From: Clostridia bacterium
Lineage (GTDB): Bacteria > Bacillota > Clostridia > Oscillospirales > Acutalibacteraceae
Length of the DNA stretch: 64,000 bases
Assembly: GCA_017473435.1 (NCBI GenBank)
Contig: JAFULG010000080.1
Location: forward strand, 1 to 64,000
Reading direction: 5' to 3'
Positions 22,554 to 33,000 of the stretch are shown piece by piece. Each line of letters opens with the position of its first letter. Positions within the stretch are counted from its first letter, which is position 1. Under the pieces are notes generated by a model. That model was not told the DNA's origin. It made no database searches and saw only the letters and a program-made list of their open reading frames with translations. The translations under genes and the position numbers were made by a program.

Positions 22554-23978
22554 TTATTCTTTACCGGTCCAACAATAAGTGCATACCTTGTCAGCCGGAA
22601 GACCTATAGCCTTGACTATTCCGTCAATTGACTGGAATTCAAGAGAAGTAAAGTGCAGTTTTTCGCAAATGCAACTTCTCAATTTTTCACCGCGTTCAGT
22701 TGAAGCATCAATGTATTCATCAATGTGTCTGATACCCTCTTCGCCCTCAAGCTCAACGATGGTGCTTCGTGCGATAAGCTCCATTTCTGAAGTCGCACGG
22801 GAAAAATTAAGGTATTTGCAACTGTACATAATCGGCGGACAAGCCGAGCGGATATGAACTTCTTTCGCTCCGTTTTCATATAAGAACTCAACAGTTTCAC
22901 GAAGCTGTGTGCCACGGACAATACTATCATCAACAAAAAGCAATTTTTTGCCATAAATAAGATCATGAACGGGAATCTGCTTCATTTTGGCGACTCTGTT
23001 TCGTTCATTCTGGTCAGCGGGAGTAAAGCTTCTTGCCCATGTAGGGGTGTACTTTATAAAGGGACGGGCAAACTGTATTCCGCTTTCGTGAGCATAACCG
23101 ATAGCATGAGGCGTACCTGAATCCGGCACACCGCTTACATAGTCGATGTCCTGGGCTACACCGTTTTTGCAATCGGCTTCAGCCATAATTTTACCGTTTC
23201 TGTATCTCATTACCTCAACATTTATGCCTTCATAGCAGGATGTTGAATAGCCGTAATAAGACCAGAGAAAAGCACATATTTTTGTTTCTGTTCCGGCTTG
23301 CTTCAGTACCTTGAAGGAATCTTCAGTAAACTCAACAATTTCACCGGGACCGAGTTCCTTATAGTCAGAATATCCTAATTTTTTGTATGCAAAGTCCTCA
23401 AATGAAACACAATAACCTTCATCGTTAGAACCTATCAGAACAGGGATTCTTCCGAGTCTGTCACGAGCAGCAATAATTCTGCCGTCACCGGTGAGGATAA
23501 GAATTGAGGCAGTGCCGTCAATAAGACTCTGAGCATAGGAGATGCCTTCAGCAAAGCTGTCCTTCTGATTGATAAGCGCTGCAACAAGCTCTGTTGAGTT
23601 GATACCCTCGTTAGTAACTGCACCGAAATGACCGCCATTTGAAAAAAGAAAATCTTCAACCAACTTTTCTCTGTTGTTGACCAAGCCGATAATGCATATA
23701 GCATAAAGTCCGAGTTTTGATCGTACAAGCAAAGGCTGTGCATCAGAATCACTGATGCACCCTATCGCCGCTTTACCTTTCATTATATTTGAAATATTTT
23801 CAAACTTTGTTCTGAAAGGTGAATTTTCAATTTTGTGAATTTTTCGTTGTAAACCTTTTTTCTCATCATAAGCAGCCATACCGCCACGACGAGTTCCAAG
23901 GTGAGAGTGATAATCAGTACCGAAAAATACATCTAAAACTGTATCATTCTTACTGACTGCGCCAAAAAAACCACCCAT
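22554..23978 (-). CDS. purF: PurF-family amidophosphoribosyltransferase lacking the N-terminal Cys nucleophile
   Basis: 474 residues with the layout of glutamine PRPP amidotransferase: Ntn-type N-terminal domain plus a phosphoribosyltransferase domain. The PRPP loop FVDDSIVRG (348-356) is intact, and four cysteines (235, 387, 466, 469) sit where the Bacillus enzyme binds a 4Fe-4S cluster. The protein begins MGGFFGAV, however, where active glutaminases have Cys (CGIFG/CGVFG), and the usual RGQ glutamine-site motif reads TRRGGMA. The start codon is clear, with AAGGAG upstream and no in-frame Cys before it. It may use free ammonia or an outside donor, or be regulatory. It is the only PurF candidate in the operon. 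Confidence 0.85.
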   Translation of the reverse strand: MGGFFGAVSKNDTVLDVFFGTDYHSHLGTRRGGMAAYDEKKGLQRKIHKIENSPFRTKFENISNIMKGKAAIGCISDSDAQPLLVRSKLGLYAICIIGLVNNREKLVEDFLFSNGGHFGAVTNEGINSTELVAALINQKDSFAEGISYAQSLIDGTASILILTGDGRIIAARDRLGRIPVLIGSNDEGYCVSFEDFAYKKLGYSDYKELGPGEIVEFTEDSFKVLKQAGTETKICAFLWSYYGYSTSCYEGINVEVMRYRNGKIMAEADCKNGVAQDIDYVSGVPDSGTPHAIGYAHESGIQFARPFIKYTPTWARSFTPADQNERNRVAKMKQIPVHDLIYGKKLLFVDDSIVRGTQLRETVEFLYENGAKEVHIRSACPPIMYSCKYLNFSRATSEMELIARSTIVELEGEEGIRHIDEYIDASTERGEKLRSCICEKLHFTSLEFQSIDGIVKAIGLPADKVCTYCWTGKE

Positions 23979-24019
23979 TTAAATGCTCCTTAAAATATAT
24001 CGCCGATAATCATTTTAAC

Positions 24020-24700
24020 TTATGCAAAGAAAAGCTCTGAAAGAGTCATAGGATCGATGTACTGACCGTCCTTGTAAACTCGCATATTACCTGATGCGAT
24101 TTCATCAATAAGCATTACGTTGCCTTCGGGATCGTAACCGAACTCAAACTTGATATCATAGAGAACAAGACCCTTTTCCTTGAGATCGTCAGCAACAATC
24201 TGAGTAATCTTCTGAGTCATTTCCTTGATGTCGTCGTACTGCTTCTCTGTCATAACGCCAAGAGCAACAAGGGCATCCTTAATTACAAGGGGATCACCCT
24301 TTGCATCGTTCTTGAAGGTCATTTCAACATATGCGGGAAGGTCTGCGCCTTCTTCAATGTAATCACCGTAACGACGGATAAAGCTGCCTACTGCCTTATG
24401 ACGGCAGATAACCTCAAGACCGTGACCGAATACCTTTGCAGGAAGAACTTCCATTGTTGTATCTTCAAGGTTTGCATTTACATAGTGAGTCTTGATGCCT
24501 GCTGCATTAACTTTTTCAAAGAAATAAATTGACATACGGAGGTTAACATCACCAACACCGTCAATTGTAAGACCTACTGCATTTTCACCGGGATCGAAAA
24601 CGCCGTCTTTACCTGTGCAGTCATCCTTGAATTTAAGAAGGCAGTTGCCGTTCTCAAGCTTGTAAACGTCCTTTGTTTTACCTGTGTAAATCTTTTCCAT
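24020..24700 (-). CDS. purC: SAICAR synthetase
   Basis: Joins aspartate to CAIR. 226 residues, the compact bacterial form. GKTKDVYKL at the N-terminus, SFIRRYG and the [13 protein letters not shown] segment are typical of the family. Lies 40 bases after purE and 41 before purF. The lyase purB, which acts on the product, is not in the window. Confidence 0.96.
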   Translation of the reverse strand: MEKIYTGKTKDVYKLENGNCLLKFKDDCTGKDGVFDPGENAVGLTIDGVGDVNLRMSIYFFEKVNAAGIKTHYVNANLEDTTMEVLPAKVFGHGLEVICRHKAVGSFIRRYGDYIEEGADLPAYVEMTFKNDAKGDPLVIKDALVALGVMTEKQYDDIKEMTQKITQIVADDLKEKGLVLYDIKFEFGYDPEGNVMLIDEIASGNMRVYKDGQYIDPMTLSELFFA

Positions 24701-24740
24701 GGTTATTGCTCCTTTTTATTTTGATAAATTATTTTTTATT

Positions 24741-25235
24741 TTATACGTTGAATTCGGCTTCAGCCTTAGCGTTCTTTTCAAGAACAGCCTTAGTGTCAGC
24801 CTTTCTCTTAGCCATAAGCTTTTCTGCAAGGTCAGCATCGCTTACAGCGAGTATCTCAATAGACAACAAGGCGGCATTGACTGCACCGTCAATAGCAACT
24901 GTGGCTACGGGAATACCGGAAGGCATCTGTACAGTTGAAAGAAGGGCATCAATACCGTCGAGATATTTTGATTTCATGGGGATGCCGATAACGGGAAGAG
25001 TTGTATTAGCTGCAATCGCACCTGCAAGGTGTGCAGCCATACCTGCGGCGGCAATGATACAGCCGAAGCCGTTTTCTCTTGCACCGGTGGAAAAATCTCT
25101 TGCTTCCTCGGGGGTACGGTGAGCAGAGAAAATATGAAGTTCAAAGGGTACACCGAACTGCTTAAGGGTATCGGCTGCCTTTGAAACAACAGGTAAATCG
25201 CTGTCACTACCCATAATGATTGCTACTTTTTTCAT
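24741..25235 (-). CDS. purE: N5-carboxyaminoimidazole ribonucleotide mutase
   Basis: 164 residues from the ATG at 25235, which has AAGGAGG upstream; an earlier in-frame ATG at 25277 has none. GSDSDLPV, the catalytic His in SAHRTPEEA and [10 protein letters not shown] are conserved. SAHRTP is typical of class I PurE, which works with PurK, but no purK is seen here. First gene of the operon, directly behind the ZTP riboswitch. Confidence 0.94.
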   Translation of the reverse strand: MKKVAIIMGSDSDLPVVSKAADTLKQFGVPFELHIFSAHRTPEEARDFSTGARENGFGCIIAAAGMAAHLAGAIAANTTLPVIGIPMKSKYLDGIDALLSTVQMPSGIPVATVAIDGAVNAALLSIEILAVSDADLAEKLMAKRKADTKAVLEKNAKAEAEFNV

Positions 25236-25312
25236 TGGTTTGTCCTCCTTACCTGGAATGCAGAATGCAGAACGCAAAATGCATTATTGATTATTCTTTT
25301 ATTTAACAAAAC

Positions 25313-25430
25313 AAAAAAGGCACACCTACAAAAGGGATTCTTTTTCCCCTTGCAAGTTTGCCCAGACGGTCGACCTATATTACTTCCCCGATCCGTGTGG
25401 TGAACTCCACTTAACCGTCAGTTTCAAGGG
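25313..25430 (-). ncRNA. ZTP (pfl) riboswitch with terminator
   Basis: Minus strand: GTGGAGTTCACCAC hairpin, CGGGGAAG, then ACCGTCTGGGCA (25359-25370), the hallmark 3' half of the pfl motif. ACGGT near 25417 pairs with ACCGT to close the aptamer. Downstream, a hairpin that reuses the GGGCA end is followed by TTTTTT (25313-25318). Known members bind ZTP/ZMP (AICAR phosphates) and turn on purine and folate genes by blocking termination. The location in front of purE fits exactly. Confident as a class; aptamer edges are approximate. Confidence 0.88.
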
Positions 25431-25468
25431 AATTAAGCGGTATAAAAACCGCCGAAATTTACGTTGAA

Positions 25469-25498
25469 ATTATAACACAAAAAGGCAATAAATGTCAA
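25469..25498 (-). promoter_or_regulatory. Promoter of the purine operon
   Basis: Minus strand TTGACA (25493-25498), 18-base spacer, TATAAT (25469-25474), about 30 bases before the riboswitch. Confidence 0.8.
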
Positions 25499-25588
25499 CC
25501 TAAAACATAGGTTAAAAGCATTTTCGACAATAAGGACAAATTAACGAAAAAAAGGCTCAATTTAGTTGTGGGTTTTGACTTTCCGTTA

Positions 25589-25625
25589 CAAAAAAAGAGC
25601 CGTAAAACGCAAGGTTTCACAGCTC
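25589..25625 (-). terminator. Terminator of the pyrimidine operon
   Basis: Minus strand 12-bp stem GAGCTGTGAAAC/GTTTTACGGCTC with G-U pairs, then seven or eight Ts. It isolates the pyr operon from the pur promoter just downstream. Confidence 0.85.
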
Positions 25626-25641
25626 CTTCAATGTGTATTTT

Positions 25642-26058
25642 TTATTTAGCCTGCTGTTCGCAGTAAATACAGCGGTAAATCTTTTTTTCGGGATCTGTAA
25701 GCATAAACTCATGGCGGATTTCACGCTCACACGAAGTTATGCAACGCGGATTTTTACACTTGATTACGCCTACCACTCTTTCGGGAAGAGTGAGCTTTTT
25801 TCTTTCCGCTACAACACCGTCCTTGATGATGTTCACGGTGATTCCGGGATCAAGATATCCGAGAACATCGAAGTCGATGTTAAGATCAGTACCGATTTTG
25901 ATAATGTCCTTTTTGCCCATCTTGGAACTGTCTGCATTTTTAATCAGAGCAACGGTGCAATCAAGCTTTCCAAGACCGAGAACATCATAAATGTTCATAG
26001 CATTGCCTGCGGTGATGTGGTCAAGAACAATGCCGTCTTTGATTTGTCCGATAATCAT
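25642..26058 (-). CDS. pyrI: Aspartate carbamoyltransferase regulatory subunit
   Basis: 138 residues. N-terminal allosteric domain, then a zinc domain with Cys101, Cys106, Cys130 and Cys133 in the CX4C...CX2C pattern of PyrI. It binds PyrB and makes the enzyme sensitive to nucleotides. The start overlaps the pyrB stop by four bases. Last gene of the operon. Confidence 0.95.
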   Translation of the reverse strand: MIIGQIKDGIVLDHITAGNAMNIYDVLGLGKLDCTVALIKNADSSKMGKKDIIKIGTDLNIDFDVLGYLDPGITVNIIKDGVVAERKKLTLPERVVGVIKCKNPRCITSCEREIRHEFMLTDPEKKIYRCIYCEQQAK

Positions 26059-26972
26059 ACATTTACCTCCAGCATTTTTAAAATCAGGGCCATACGGGCA
26101 TACATACCGTTTTTGGTCTGTGCAAAATAGCAGGCTCTGGGATCATCGTCCACAGCTACGCTTATTTCATTTATACGCGGCAGAGGATGCATAATGGTAA
26201 GGTCCTCTTTTGCAGGAACGAGCTTATCGGGAGTGAGGATATAGGTGTCTCTCAGACGAAGATAATCCGCCTCGTTGAAGAAACGCTCCTGCTGAACGCG
26301 GGTCATATAAAGCACGTCAAGCTCGGGCATAACCTCTTCCATTGTGGAAACCTCTTTGTATTCGATTCCGCGGCTTTCAAGCTCGCCCTCGATAATATAT
26401 CGGGGAAACTTAAGCTCATCGGGAGCAATGAAAACGAACTTAATCCCTGTGTAACGTGCCATAGCAGCTACAAGAGAGTGAACTGTGCGTCCGAACTTGA
26501 GGTCACCGCACATACCGATTGTAAGGTTATTAAGACGCTTCTTTGTACGAAGAATTGTAAGAAGGTCAGCAAGAGTCTGGGTGGGATGGTTATGTGAGCC
26601 GTCACCTGCATTGATAACAGGAATATCTGCATGACGGGCTGCCACTACCGGTGCGCCTTCCTTGGGATGACGCATGGCGATAATATCAACATAACCGCCT
26701 ACAACCTCGATTGTATCAGCAAGACTCTCACCCTTTGATGAGGAGCTTGAATTTGAATCACTGAAGCCTACTACGCTGCCGCCGAGACGGTGCATAGCGG
26801 ATTCAAAGCTGAGACGTGTACGTGTTGAGGGCTCAAAGAACAACGTTGCAAGAAGCTTGTGACGGCAAGCGTCCTGATATTTTTCGGGGTTAGCGATAAT
26901 ATCCTGAGCAACTGCAAGAAGCTCGTCAATTTCTTCGACCGTAAGGTCGGTAATATTCATAAGTTTTTTCAT
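26055..26972 (-). CDS. pyrB: Aspartate carbamoyltransferase catalytic subunit
   Basis: Condenses carbamoyl phosphate with aspartate. 305 residues. The carbamoyl-phosphate motif [13 protein letters not shown], the [13 protein letters not shown] segment and MHPLPR near the C-terminus are present. Presence of pyrI implies the E. coli-like holoenzyme. Adjacent to pyrE without a gap. Confidence 0.97.
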   Translation of the reverse strand: MKKLMNITDLTVEEIDELLAVAQDIIANPEKYQDACRHKLLATLFFEPSTRTRLSFESAMHRLGGSVVGFSDSNSSSSSKGESLADTIEVVGGYVDIIAMRHPKEGAPVVAARHADIPVINAGDGSHNHPTQTLADLLTILRTKKRLNNLTIGMCGDLKFGRTVHSLVAAMARYTGIKFVFIAPDELKFPRYIIEGELESRGIEYKEVSTMEEVMPELDVLYMTRVQQERFFNEADYLRLRDTYILTPDKLVPAKEDLTIMHPLPRINEISVAVDDDPRACYFAQTKNGMYARMALILKMLEVNV

Positions 26973-27625
26973 TATTTTGCTCCATTCACAGCCAGGTAGT
27001 TCTTGATACGGGTAACATTTTCTTCGTTAGCAGGATCTTCTTCAAGATACTCAATGATGTCATAAACGTCAACAACAGAATAAACAGGGAAGCCGAACTG
27101 TTCTTCAATTTCCTGCATAGCGCCCTTTTCTGTCTGACCCTTTTCCTTACGGTCAACCATAATGAAAGTAGCAATTACCTTTGTGCCGTCAAGATGACCG
27201 AGAATTTCCATTGATTCACGGATAGCAGTACCTGCAGTAATTACGTCCTCGATAATAACGATTTCTTCACCTTCTGCGGGAACATAGCCGACAAATGTAC
27301 CGCCTTCACCATGATCCTTTACCTCTTTACGGTTGAAGAAGAAGGGAACGTTAAGTCCGTTCTTTGAAAGTGCTACGGCTGCTGAAATTGAAAGTGAAAT
27401 ACCCTTGTAAGCAGGTCCGTAAAGAACGGCTTCCTTCTTACCGAGCTTGTCAAAATAAGCCTTAGCGTAGAATTCACCCATCTTTGTTATCTGGTCACCG
27501 GTCTTGATCATACCGGCGTTAACGAAATAGGGAATTTTACGTCCTGACTTTGCAGTAAAGTCGCCGAACTTAAGAACGCCTGCACCCTGCAGAAATTCAA
27601 TAAACTCTCTTTTGTAAGCTTCCAT
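26972..27625 (-). CDS. pyrE: Orotate phosphoribosyltransferase
   Basis: 217 residues. The PRPP-binding motif [13 protein letters not shown] lies in the C-terminal half, and [17 protein letters not shown] opens the enzyme, as in the longer PyrE type. Converts orotate to OMP, which PyrF (upstream neighbour in the operon) decarboxylates. Stop overlaps the pyrB start region. Confidence 0.95.
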   Translation of the reverse strand: MEAYKREFIEFLQGAGVLKFGDFTAKSGRKIPYFVNAGMIKTGDQITKMGEFYAKAYFDKLGKKEAVLYGPAYKGISLSISAAVALSKNGLNVPFFFNRKEVKDHGEGGTFVGYVPAEGEEIVIIEDVITAGTAIRESMEILGHLDGTKVIATFIMVDRKEKGQTEKGAMQEIEEQFGFPVYSVVDVYDIIEYLEEDPANEENVTRIKNYLAVNGAK

Positions 27626-27662
27626 GTTTTTTACTCCTATCTGAATTTATTTAATTTATTAC

Positions 27663-28367
27663 TTAATCGCAGAATTCTGCTACACAGCGCTCGTAAGCAG
27701 CAACAGGATCAGCTGCAGCTGTAATCGGACGGCCGACAACAATGTAGTCTGAGCCGATTTCCTTTGCAGCAGCAGGAGTCATAACGCGCTTCTGGTCGCC
27801 GATATCACCGTCAGCAAAACGCACACCGGGAGTGATAGTAAGGAATTCCTTACCGCAACGGTCGTGTACCTTGCCTGCTTCAAGAGGTGAGCATACAATA
27901 CCGTCAAGACCTGCGTTCTTTGCTGTTTCAGCGTAGTGCATAACAACCTCATCTATAGGATGATTGATAAGAATATCTCTTTCCATTGTTTCCTGGTCAG
28001 TTGAAGTAAGCTGTGTTACAGCTATAAGAAGAGGACGGGTGCCGTCGGGACGTGTAAGACCCTCGATAGCGCCCTGCATCATAGCGGTAGCACCTGCAGC
28101 GTGAAGATTTGTGATATCAACGTCAAGGTTTGAAAGAACAGCCATAGCCTTCTTTACTGTGTTGGGAATGTCGTGAAGCTTGAGATCAAGAAAAATCTTA
28201 TGACCTCTTGCCTTGATTTCTTTCACGATTGAAGGTCCTTCTGCATAGAAAAGCTCCATACCGATTTTAACGAAAGGTTTACGAGTGCAATCCGCGAACT
28301 TGTCGAGAAATGCAAAGGTTGCTTCAGCAGAAGCAAAGTCACATGCTACAATTACGTCTTTACCCAT
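27663..28367 (-). CDS. pyrF: Orotidine-5'-phosphate decarboxylase
   Basis: 234 residues. The catalytic motif DLKLHDIPNTV is present and the C-terminal IVVGRPITAAADP binds phosphate. It makes UMP. The start touches the pyrD stop, so coupling is likely. A 37-base gap separates it from pyrE. Confidence 0.96.
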   Translation of the reverse strand: MGKDVIVACDFASAEATFAFLDKFADCTRKPFVKIGMELFYAEGPSIVKEIKARGHKIFLDLKLHDIPNTVKKAMAVLSNLDVDITNLHAAGATAMMQGAIEGLTRPDGTRPLLIAVTQLTSTDQETMERDILINHPIDEVVMHYAETAKNAGLDGIVCSPLEAGKVHDRCGKEFLTITPGVRFADGDIGDQKRVMTPAAAKEIGSDYIVVGRPITAAADPVAAYERCVAEFCD

Positions 28368-29278
28368 TATTTTACGCCTCCGATAATTTCATTAAGATTT
28401 TGAATTCCGTATTTTTCCATAACCTCAGGCAGGTCGCGTATAATATCGCGGCACACATAAGGATTTACAAGGTTAGCGGCACCGACTTCAACAGCTGTAG
28501 CGCCTGCCAACATCATTTCGATTACATCCTCAGCAGAGGAAACGCCACCCATACCGACTACGGGAATATTTACTGCATTTGCAACCTGATATACCATTCT
28601 GACAGCTACCGGGAAAATTGCCGGGCCGGAAAAGCCGCCCATTTTATTGGCGATAACAGGCTTACGTGAACGAAGATCAATACGCATACCGAGAAGAGTA
28701 TTGATAAGGCTGATACCGTCTGCGCCTGCTTCTTCACAGGCCTTTGCAATTGAAACAATATCCGTAACATTGGGCGAAAGCTTGATAATTACAGGCTTTT
28801 TGGTTACTGCCTTAACGGCTTTCGTAACCTCTGCCGCCGCTTCAGGCTGAGTGCCAAAGCTCATTCCGCCGCCGTGAACATTGGGGCAGGAAACATTTAC
28901 CTCAAGCCAACCCACCTGCTCTTCTTTGTCAAGTTTTTCGCAGGTATAAGCATAATCCTCGATTGAAAAGCCCGATACATTTGCCATAACAGGCTTATTG
29001 AAGCAAGCCTTGAGCTTAGGAAGCTCCTCGGAAATAACCTTTTCCACGCCGGGATTCTGCAGACCTACAGCATTGATCATGCCGCTGTAGCACTCTGCGA
29101 TTCTGGGAGTAAGATTACCGAAACGAGGATCCCTTGTTGTACCCTTGAAGGAGAATGTGCCAAGCTCGTTTATATCATAAAGCTCTGCAAACTCATAGCC
29201 GAAGCCGAAGGTACCTGAAGCAGGAATTACGGGGTTATCCATCTCAATTCCGCAGAGATTTACATTTAAGCTTCCCAT
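28367..29278 (-). CDS. pyrD: Dihydroorotate dehydrogenase B catalytic subunit
   Basis: 303 residues, class 1B, NAD-linked through PyrK. The catalytic Cys is in NVSCPNVHGGGMSFG. I place the start at 29278 (MGSLNVNLCGIEMDNP), with GGAGG upstream; the longer frame to 29377 overlaps pyrK and lacks homology. The start overlaps the pyrK end by 13 bases, as expected for the two subunits of one complex. Confidence 0.95.
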   Translation of the reverse strand: MGSLNVNLCGIEMDNPVIPASGTFGFGYEFAELYDINELGTFSFKGTTRDPRFGNLTPRIAECYSGMINAVGLQNPGVEKVISEELPKLKACFNKPVMANVSGFSIEDYAYTCEKLDKEEQVGWLEVNVSCPNVHGGGMSFGTQPEAAAEVTKAVKAVTKKPVIIKLSPNVTDIVSIAKACEEAGADGISLINTLLGMRIDLRSRKPVIANKMGGFSGPAIFPVAVRMVYQVANAVNIPVVGMGGVSSAEDVIEMMLAGATAVEVGAANLVNPYVCRDIIRDLPEVMEKYGIQNLNEIIGGVK

Positions 29279-30003
29279 AAAATTTCCTCCTTCTTCATAA
29301 CCGGACCTTCCTTGCAGATACGCTTGTAACCGGTGAGTGTTTTGCAGGAGCAGCCCATACATGCACCGAAGCCGCATCCCATACGCTCCTCAAAGCTCAT
29401 CTGACCTGAGGTAACGGATGTTTTGTGAACAGCCTTGAGCATAGGCTCGGGGCCGCAGGTGTAAAAATATGTATAGTCCGTATTTTCAAGAACAGTAGTT
29501 ACAAAGCCCTTTACACCGTAGCTTCCGTCAACTGTCGTTACCGTTACATCGCATCCGAGAGCCTTAAATTCGTCCTCGTAGAATATTTCATTTTTTGTAT
29601 TAAAGCCGAGGATAACCTTTACTTCTTTTCCCTGTGCTCTTAATTTTTTTGCAAGGTTGTACATCGGAGGTACACCTACACCGCCGCCGAGAAGTACAGG
29701 CTTGTCACCGCCTTCGGCAAGGTCATATCCGTTGCCCAGACCCGTAAGAATATCAAGCTTTGTACCGGGAGCCATGACAGACATAGCCTTTGTTCCCTTT
29801 CCTACAACCTTATAAACAAGGGTGAGGGTTTCTTCGTCATAATCGCAGACGGAGATAGGACGGCGAAGGAACATTCCGTCAATCTGAATATTAACAAACT
29901 GTCCGCAGTTCGTGATGTCGGAGGTATCACCGATAAGTATCATTTTATAAACAGAATCCGTCAGCGCTTCATTACTGCGGATTTCAAAAATACTCTGTTT
30001 CAT
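29266..30003 (-). CDS. pyrK: Dihydroorotate dehydrogenase B electron-transfer subunit
   Basis: 245 residues. Ferredoxin-reductase-like FAD domain (RPISVCDYD), NAD-binding GGGVGVPPMYNLAK, and a C-terminal 2Fe-2S site CGFGACMGCSC with a fourth Cys in KRICKEGP. It passes electrons from PyrD to NAD. A hairpin in the carB-pyrK gap (30027-30048) precedes it. Confidence 0.96.
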   Translation of the reverse strand: MKQSIFEIRSNEALTDSVYKMILIGDTSDITNCGQFVNIQIDGMFLRRPISVCDYDEETLTLVYKVVGKGTKAMSVMAPGTKLDILTGLGNGYDLAEGGDKPVLLGGGVGVPPMYNLAKKLRAQGKEVKVILGFNTKNEIFYEDEFKALGCDVTVTTVDGSYGVKGFVTTVLENTDYTYFYTCGPEPMLKAVHKTSVTSGQMSFEERMGCGFGACMGCSCKTLTGYKRICKEGPVMKKEEILWEA

Positions 30004-30026
30004 TGCTTCTCCTTTACTGTATTTTT

Positions 30027-30048
30027 AGGGGAAGATTTCTCTTCCCCT
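30027..30048 (-). other. Intercistronic hairpin between carB and pyrK
   Basis: AGGGGAAG/CTTCCCCT with a 6-nt loop, no T-run in the reading direction. Perhaps a stability or processing element. Confidence 0.45.
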
Positions 30049-30060
30049 ATGGATTGTTGT

Positions 30061-33000
30061 TTATGCATCAATCGTTGAAATAGTAAGTGTTGTTTCTTCA
30101 AGAACATCAAGAAGAGCATCAACGGTATCAAGTGAAGTAAACATTGTTACGTTGTACTCAGTTGCAACCTGACGAAGCTGTGCGCCGTCTGACTCGCTGT
30201 TTGAAGCGGGATCCTTGGTGTTGATAAAGTAAGCGATATGACCCTGACGTAATGCTTTGGGGATTTCATCGCTGCCTTCGCTGAGCTTTGCAAGAGCATG
30301 GGTACGGATGCCATGAGCCTTGAGGAACTTTGCAGTGCCTGCAGTTGCTTCAATATTGAAGCCGAGCTGATAAAGTCTGCGGATAAGAGGAAGAGCTTCC
30401 TCCTTATCCTTATCGGCAATTGTGCAGAATACGGTGCCGTAGTTCTGAAGGTGCATGCCTGATGCCTGAAGTGCCTTATAAACAGCGCGTGTTCTTGTAC
30501 GGTCGTAACCGATGGCTTCACCGGTGGACTTCATTTCGGGTGAAAGATAAGCGTCAAGACCGCGGATCTTGTTGAAGGAGAACACGGGAGCCTTTACATA
30601 CCAACGTTCTTTTTCTGTGGGATAAATATCGAAGAAGCCCTGCTCCTTGAGGCTCTTGCCGAGAATAACCTCAGTTGCAATGTCAGCAAGTGAATAGCCT
30701 GTTGCCTTTGAAAGGAAGGGAACGGTACGTGATGAACGGGGATTAACCTCGATGATATAAACATCGTTATTGTCATCTACAATGAACTGAATATTGAAAA
30801 GACCTACGATGCCGATACCGAGACCGAGCTTCTTTGCGTACTGAAGAATGATACCCTTAACCTTGTCGGAAATTGAGAAGGGAGGATAAACGGAAATCGA
30901 GTCACCTGAGTGAACGCCTGTACGCTCAACAAGCTCCATAATACCGGGAACAAACACATCTCTGCCGTCACAGATAGCATCAATCTCAACCTCACGGCCC
31001 TGAATGTATTTATCAACAAGAACAGGCTTGTCCTCATCAATTTCAACGGCTGTTCTCAGATAATGGCGAAGCTGCTCTTCATTTGCAACTATCTGCATTG
31101 CGCGTCCGCCGAGCACAAAGGAGGGACGAACAAGCACGGGGTAACCGATTTCAGCAGCTGCTGCAATACCGTCTTCCATATTTGTAACAGCCTTACCCTT
31201 TGCACGGGGAATATTAAGCTCATTGAGAAGGTTTTCGAATGCGTTACGGTCCTCTGCGCGGTCAATGGCAGCGCAATCTGTGCCGATAATCTTTACACCT
31301 CTGTCGTGAAGAGGCTGTGCAAGGTTAATAGCAGTCTGACCGCCGAGCGAAGCAATAACACCCTCGGGCTTTTCGAACTCTACGATGTTCATAACATCTT
31401 CGGGAGTAAGAGGCTCAAAGTAAAGCTTGTCAGCTGTTGTATAGTCAGTTGAAACCGTTTCGGGATTGTTGTTGATGATAATAGCCTCGTAACCGGCATT
31501 TTTGATTGTCATAACAGCGTGAACTGTGGAATAGTCAAATTCAACACCCTGACCGATACGGATAGGACCTGCACCGAGAACAATAATCTTTTTCTTGTCG
31601 GTAAGACGTGAAGTGTTTTCACCGGTGTAGGATGAATAGAAGTAAGGAATGTAAGCATTTGTATGACAGGTATCAACCATTCTGAATGCAGGGAAGAGAC
31701 CGATTTCCTTACGCTTGTTGTAAACGTCAATTTCCTTACAGCCCCAGAGACGTGCAATGTACTTGTCACCGAAGCCCATCTTCTTTGCAGCAATAAGAGT
31801 TTCGTTATCCTGATTATTGCGAAGCTTTTCTTCCATATCAATGATGTTCTTGAAGGCCTGAAGGAAGAAGGGAGTAATCATTGTAACTTCGTGGATCTTT
31901 TCAATTGAAACGCCGTGATAGATAAGCTCTGCAATAGCAAAGATATTATCTGAACGGAACTCGGAGATATACTCAAGGAGCTCCTCAACGCTCATCTTGT
32001 CAAACTTTGAAAGATAGAGGTGATTAGCACCGATTTCAAGTGAACGGATACCCTTGAGAAGAGCCTCTTCAAGGTTTGAACCGATACCCATAATTTCGCC
32101 GGTAGCCTTCATCTGTGTGCCAAGCTTGTTGGTAGCTGAAGCAAACTTATCGAAGGGGAAACGGGGAAGCTTGGCAATAACGTAGTCAAGTCTGGGCTCA
32201 AAAGCAGCATTTGTATTAGCAATCTGAATATCCTCAAGAGCCATACCTACAGCAATCTTTGCAGTAACACGGGCGATGGGATAGCCTGATGCCTTTGAAG
32301 CAAGAGCTGATGAACGTGAAACTCTGGGATTAACCTCGATGAGGTAATATTCTGAAGTGTGAGGATTAAGAGCGAACTGAACGTTACATCCGCCTTCAAT
32401 CTTAAGCTCCTTGATAAGCTTGATAGCTGAATCATTGAGCATTTTTTCGTCTTCCTTGGAAAGAGTCATAATAGGAGCAACAACGCAGGAGTCACCGGTG
32501 TGAACACCTACAGGGTCAATGTTTTCCATACCGCAGATGGTGATAGCGTGGTCATTTGAGTCACGCATAACCTCGAACTCAATTTCCTTATAGCCCTTAA
32601 CGGATTTTTCAATAAGAACCTGATGAACAGGTGAAAGGTTGAAAGCATTTACACCGATTTCCATAAGCTCTTCGTCATTATAAGCGAAGCCGCCGCCTGT
32701 ACCGCCGAGGGTGAAGGCAGGACGGAGAACAACGGGATAGCCGATACGGTTAGCAGCCTCCTTTGCTTCCTCAAGAGAATATGTGATTTCAGAAGGAATA
32801 ACGGGTTCACCGATAGATTCGCAAAGCTCCTTGAACATTTCACGGTCCTCTGCACGCTCAATTGAAGCGCTGGAAGTACCGAGAAGCTTTACGCGACATT
32901 CCTTGAGAATGCCCTTTTTCTCAAGCTGCATAGCAAGGTTAAGACCTGTCTGACCGCCGATACCGGGGATGATAGCATCAGGACGCTCGTGACGGATAAT

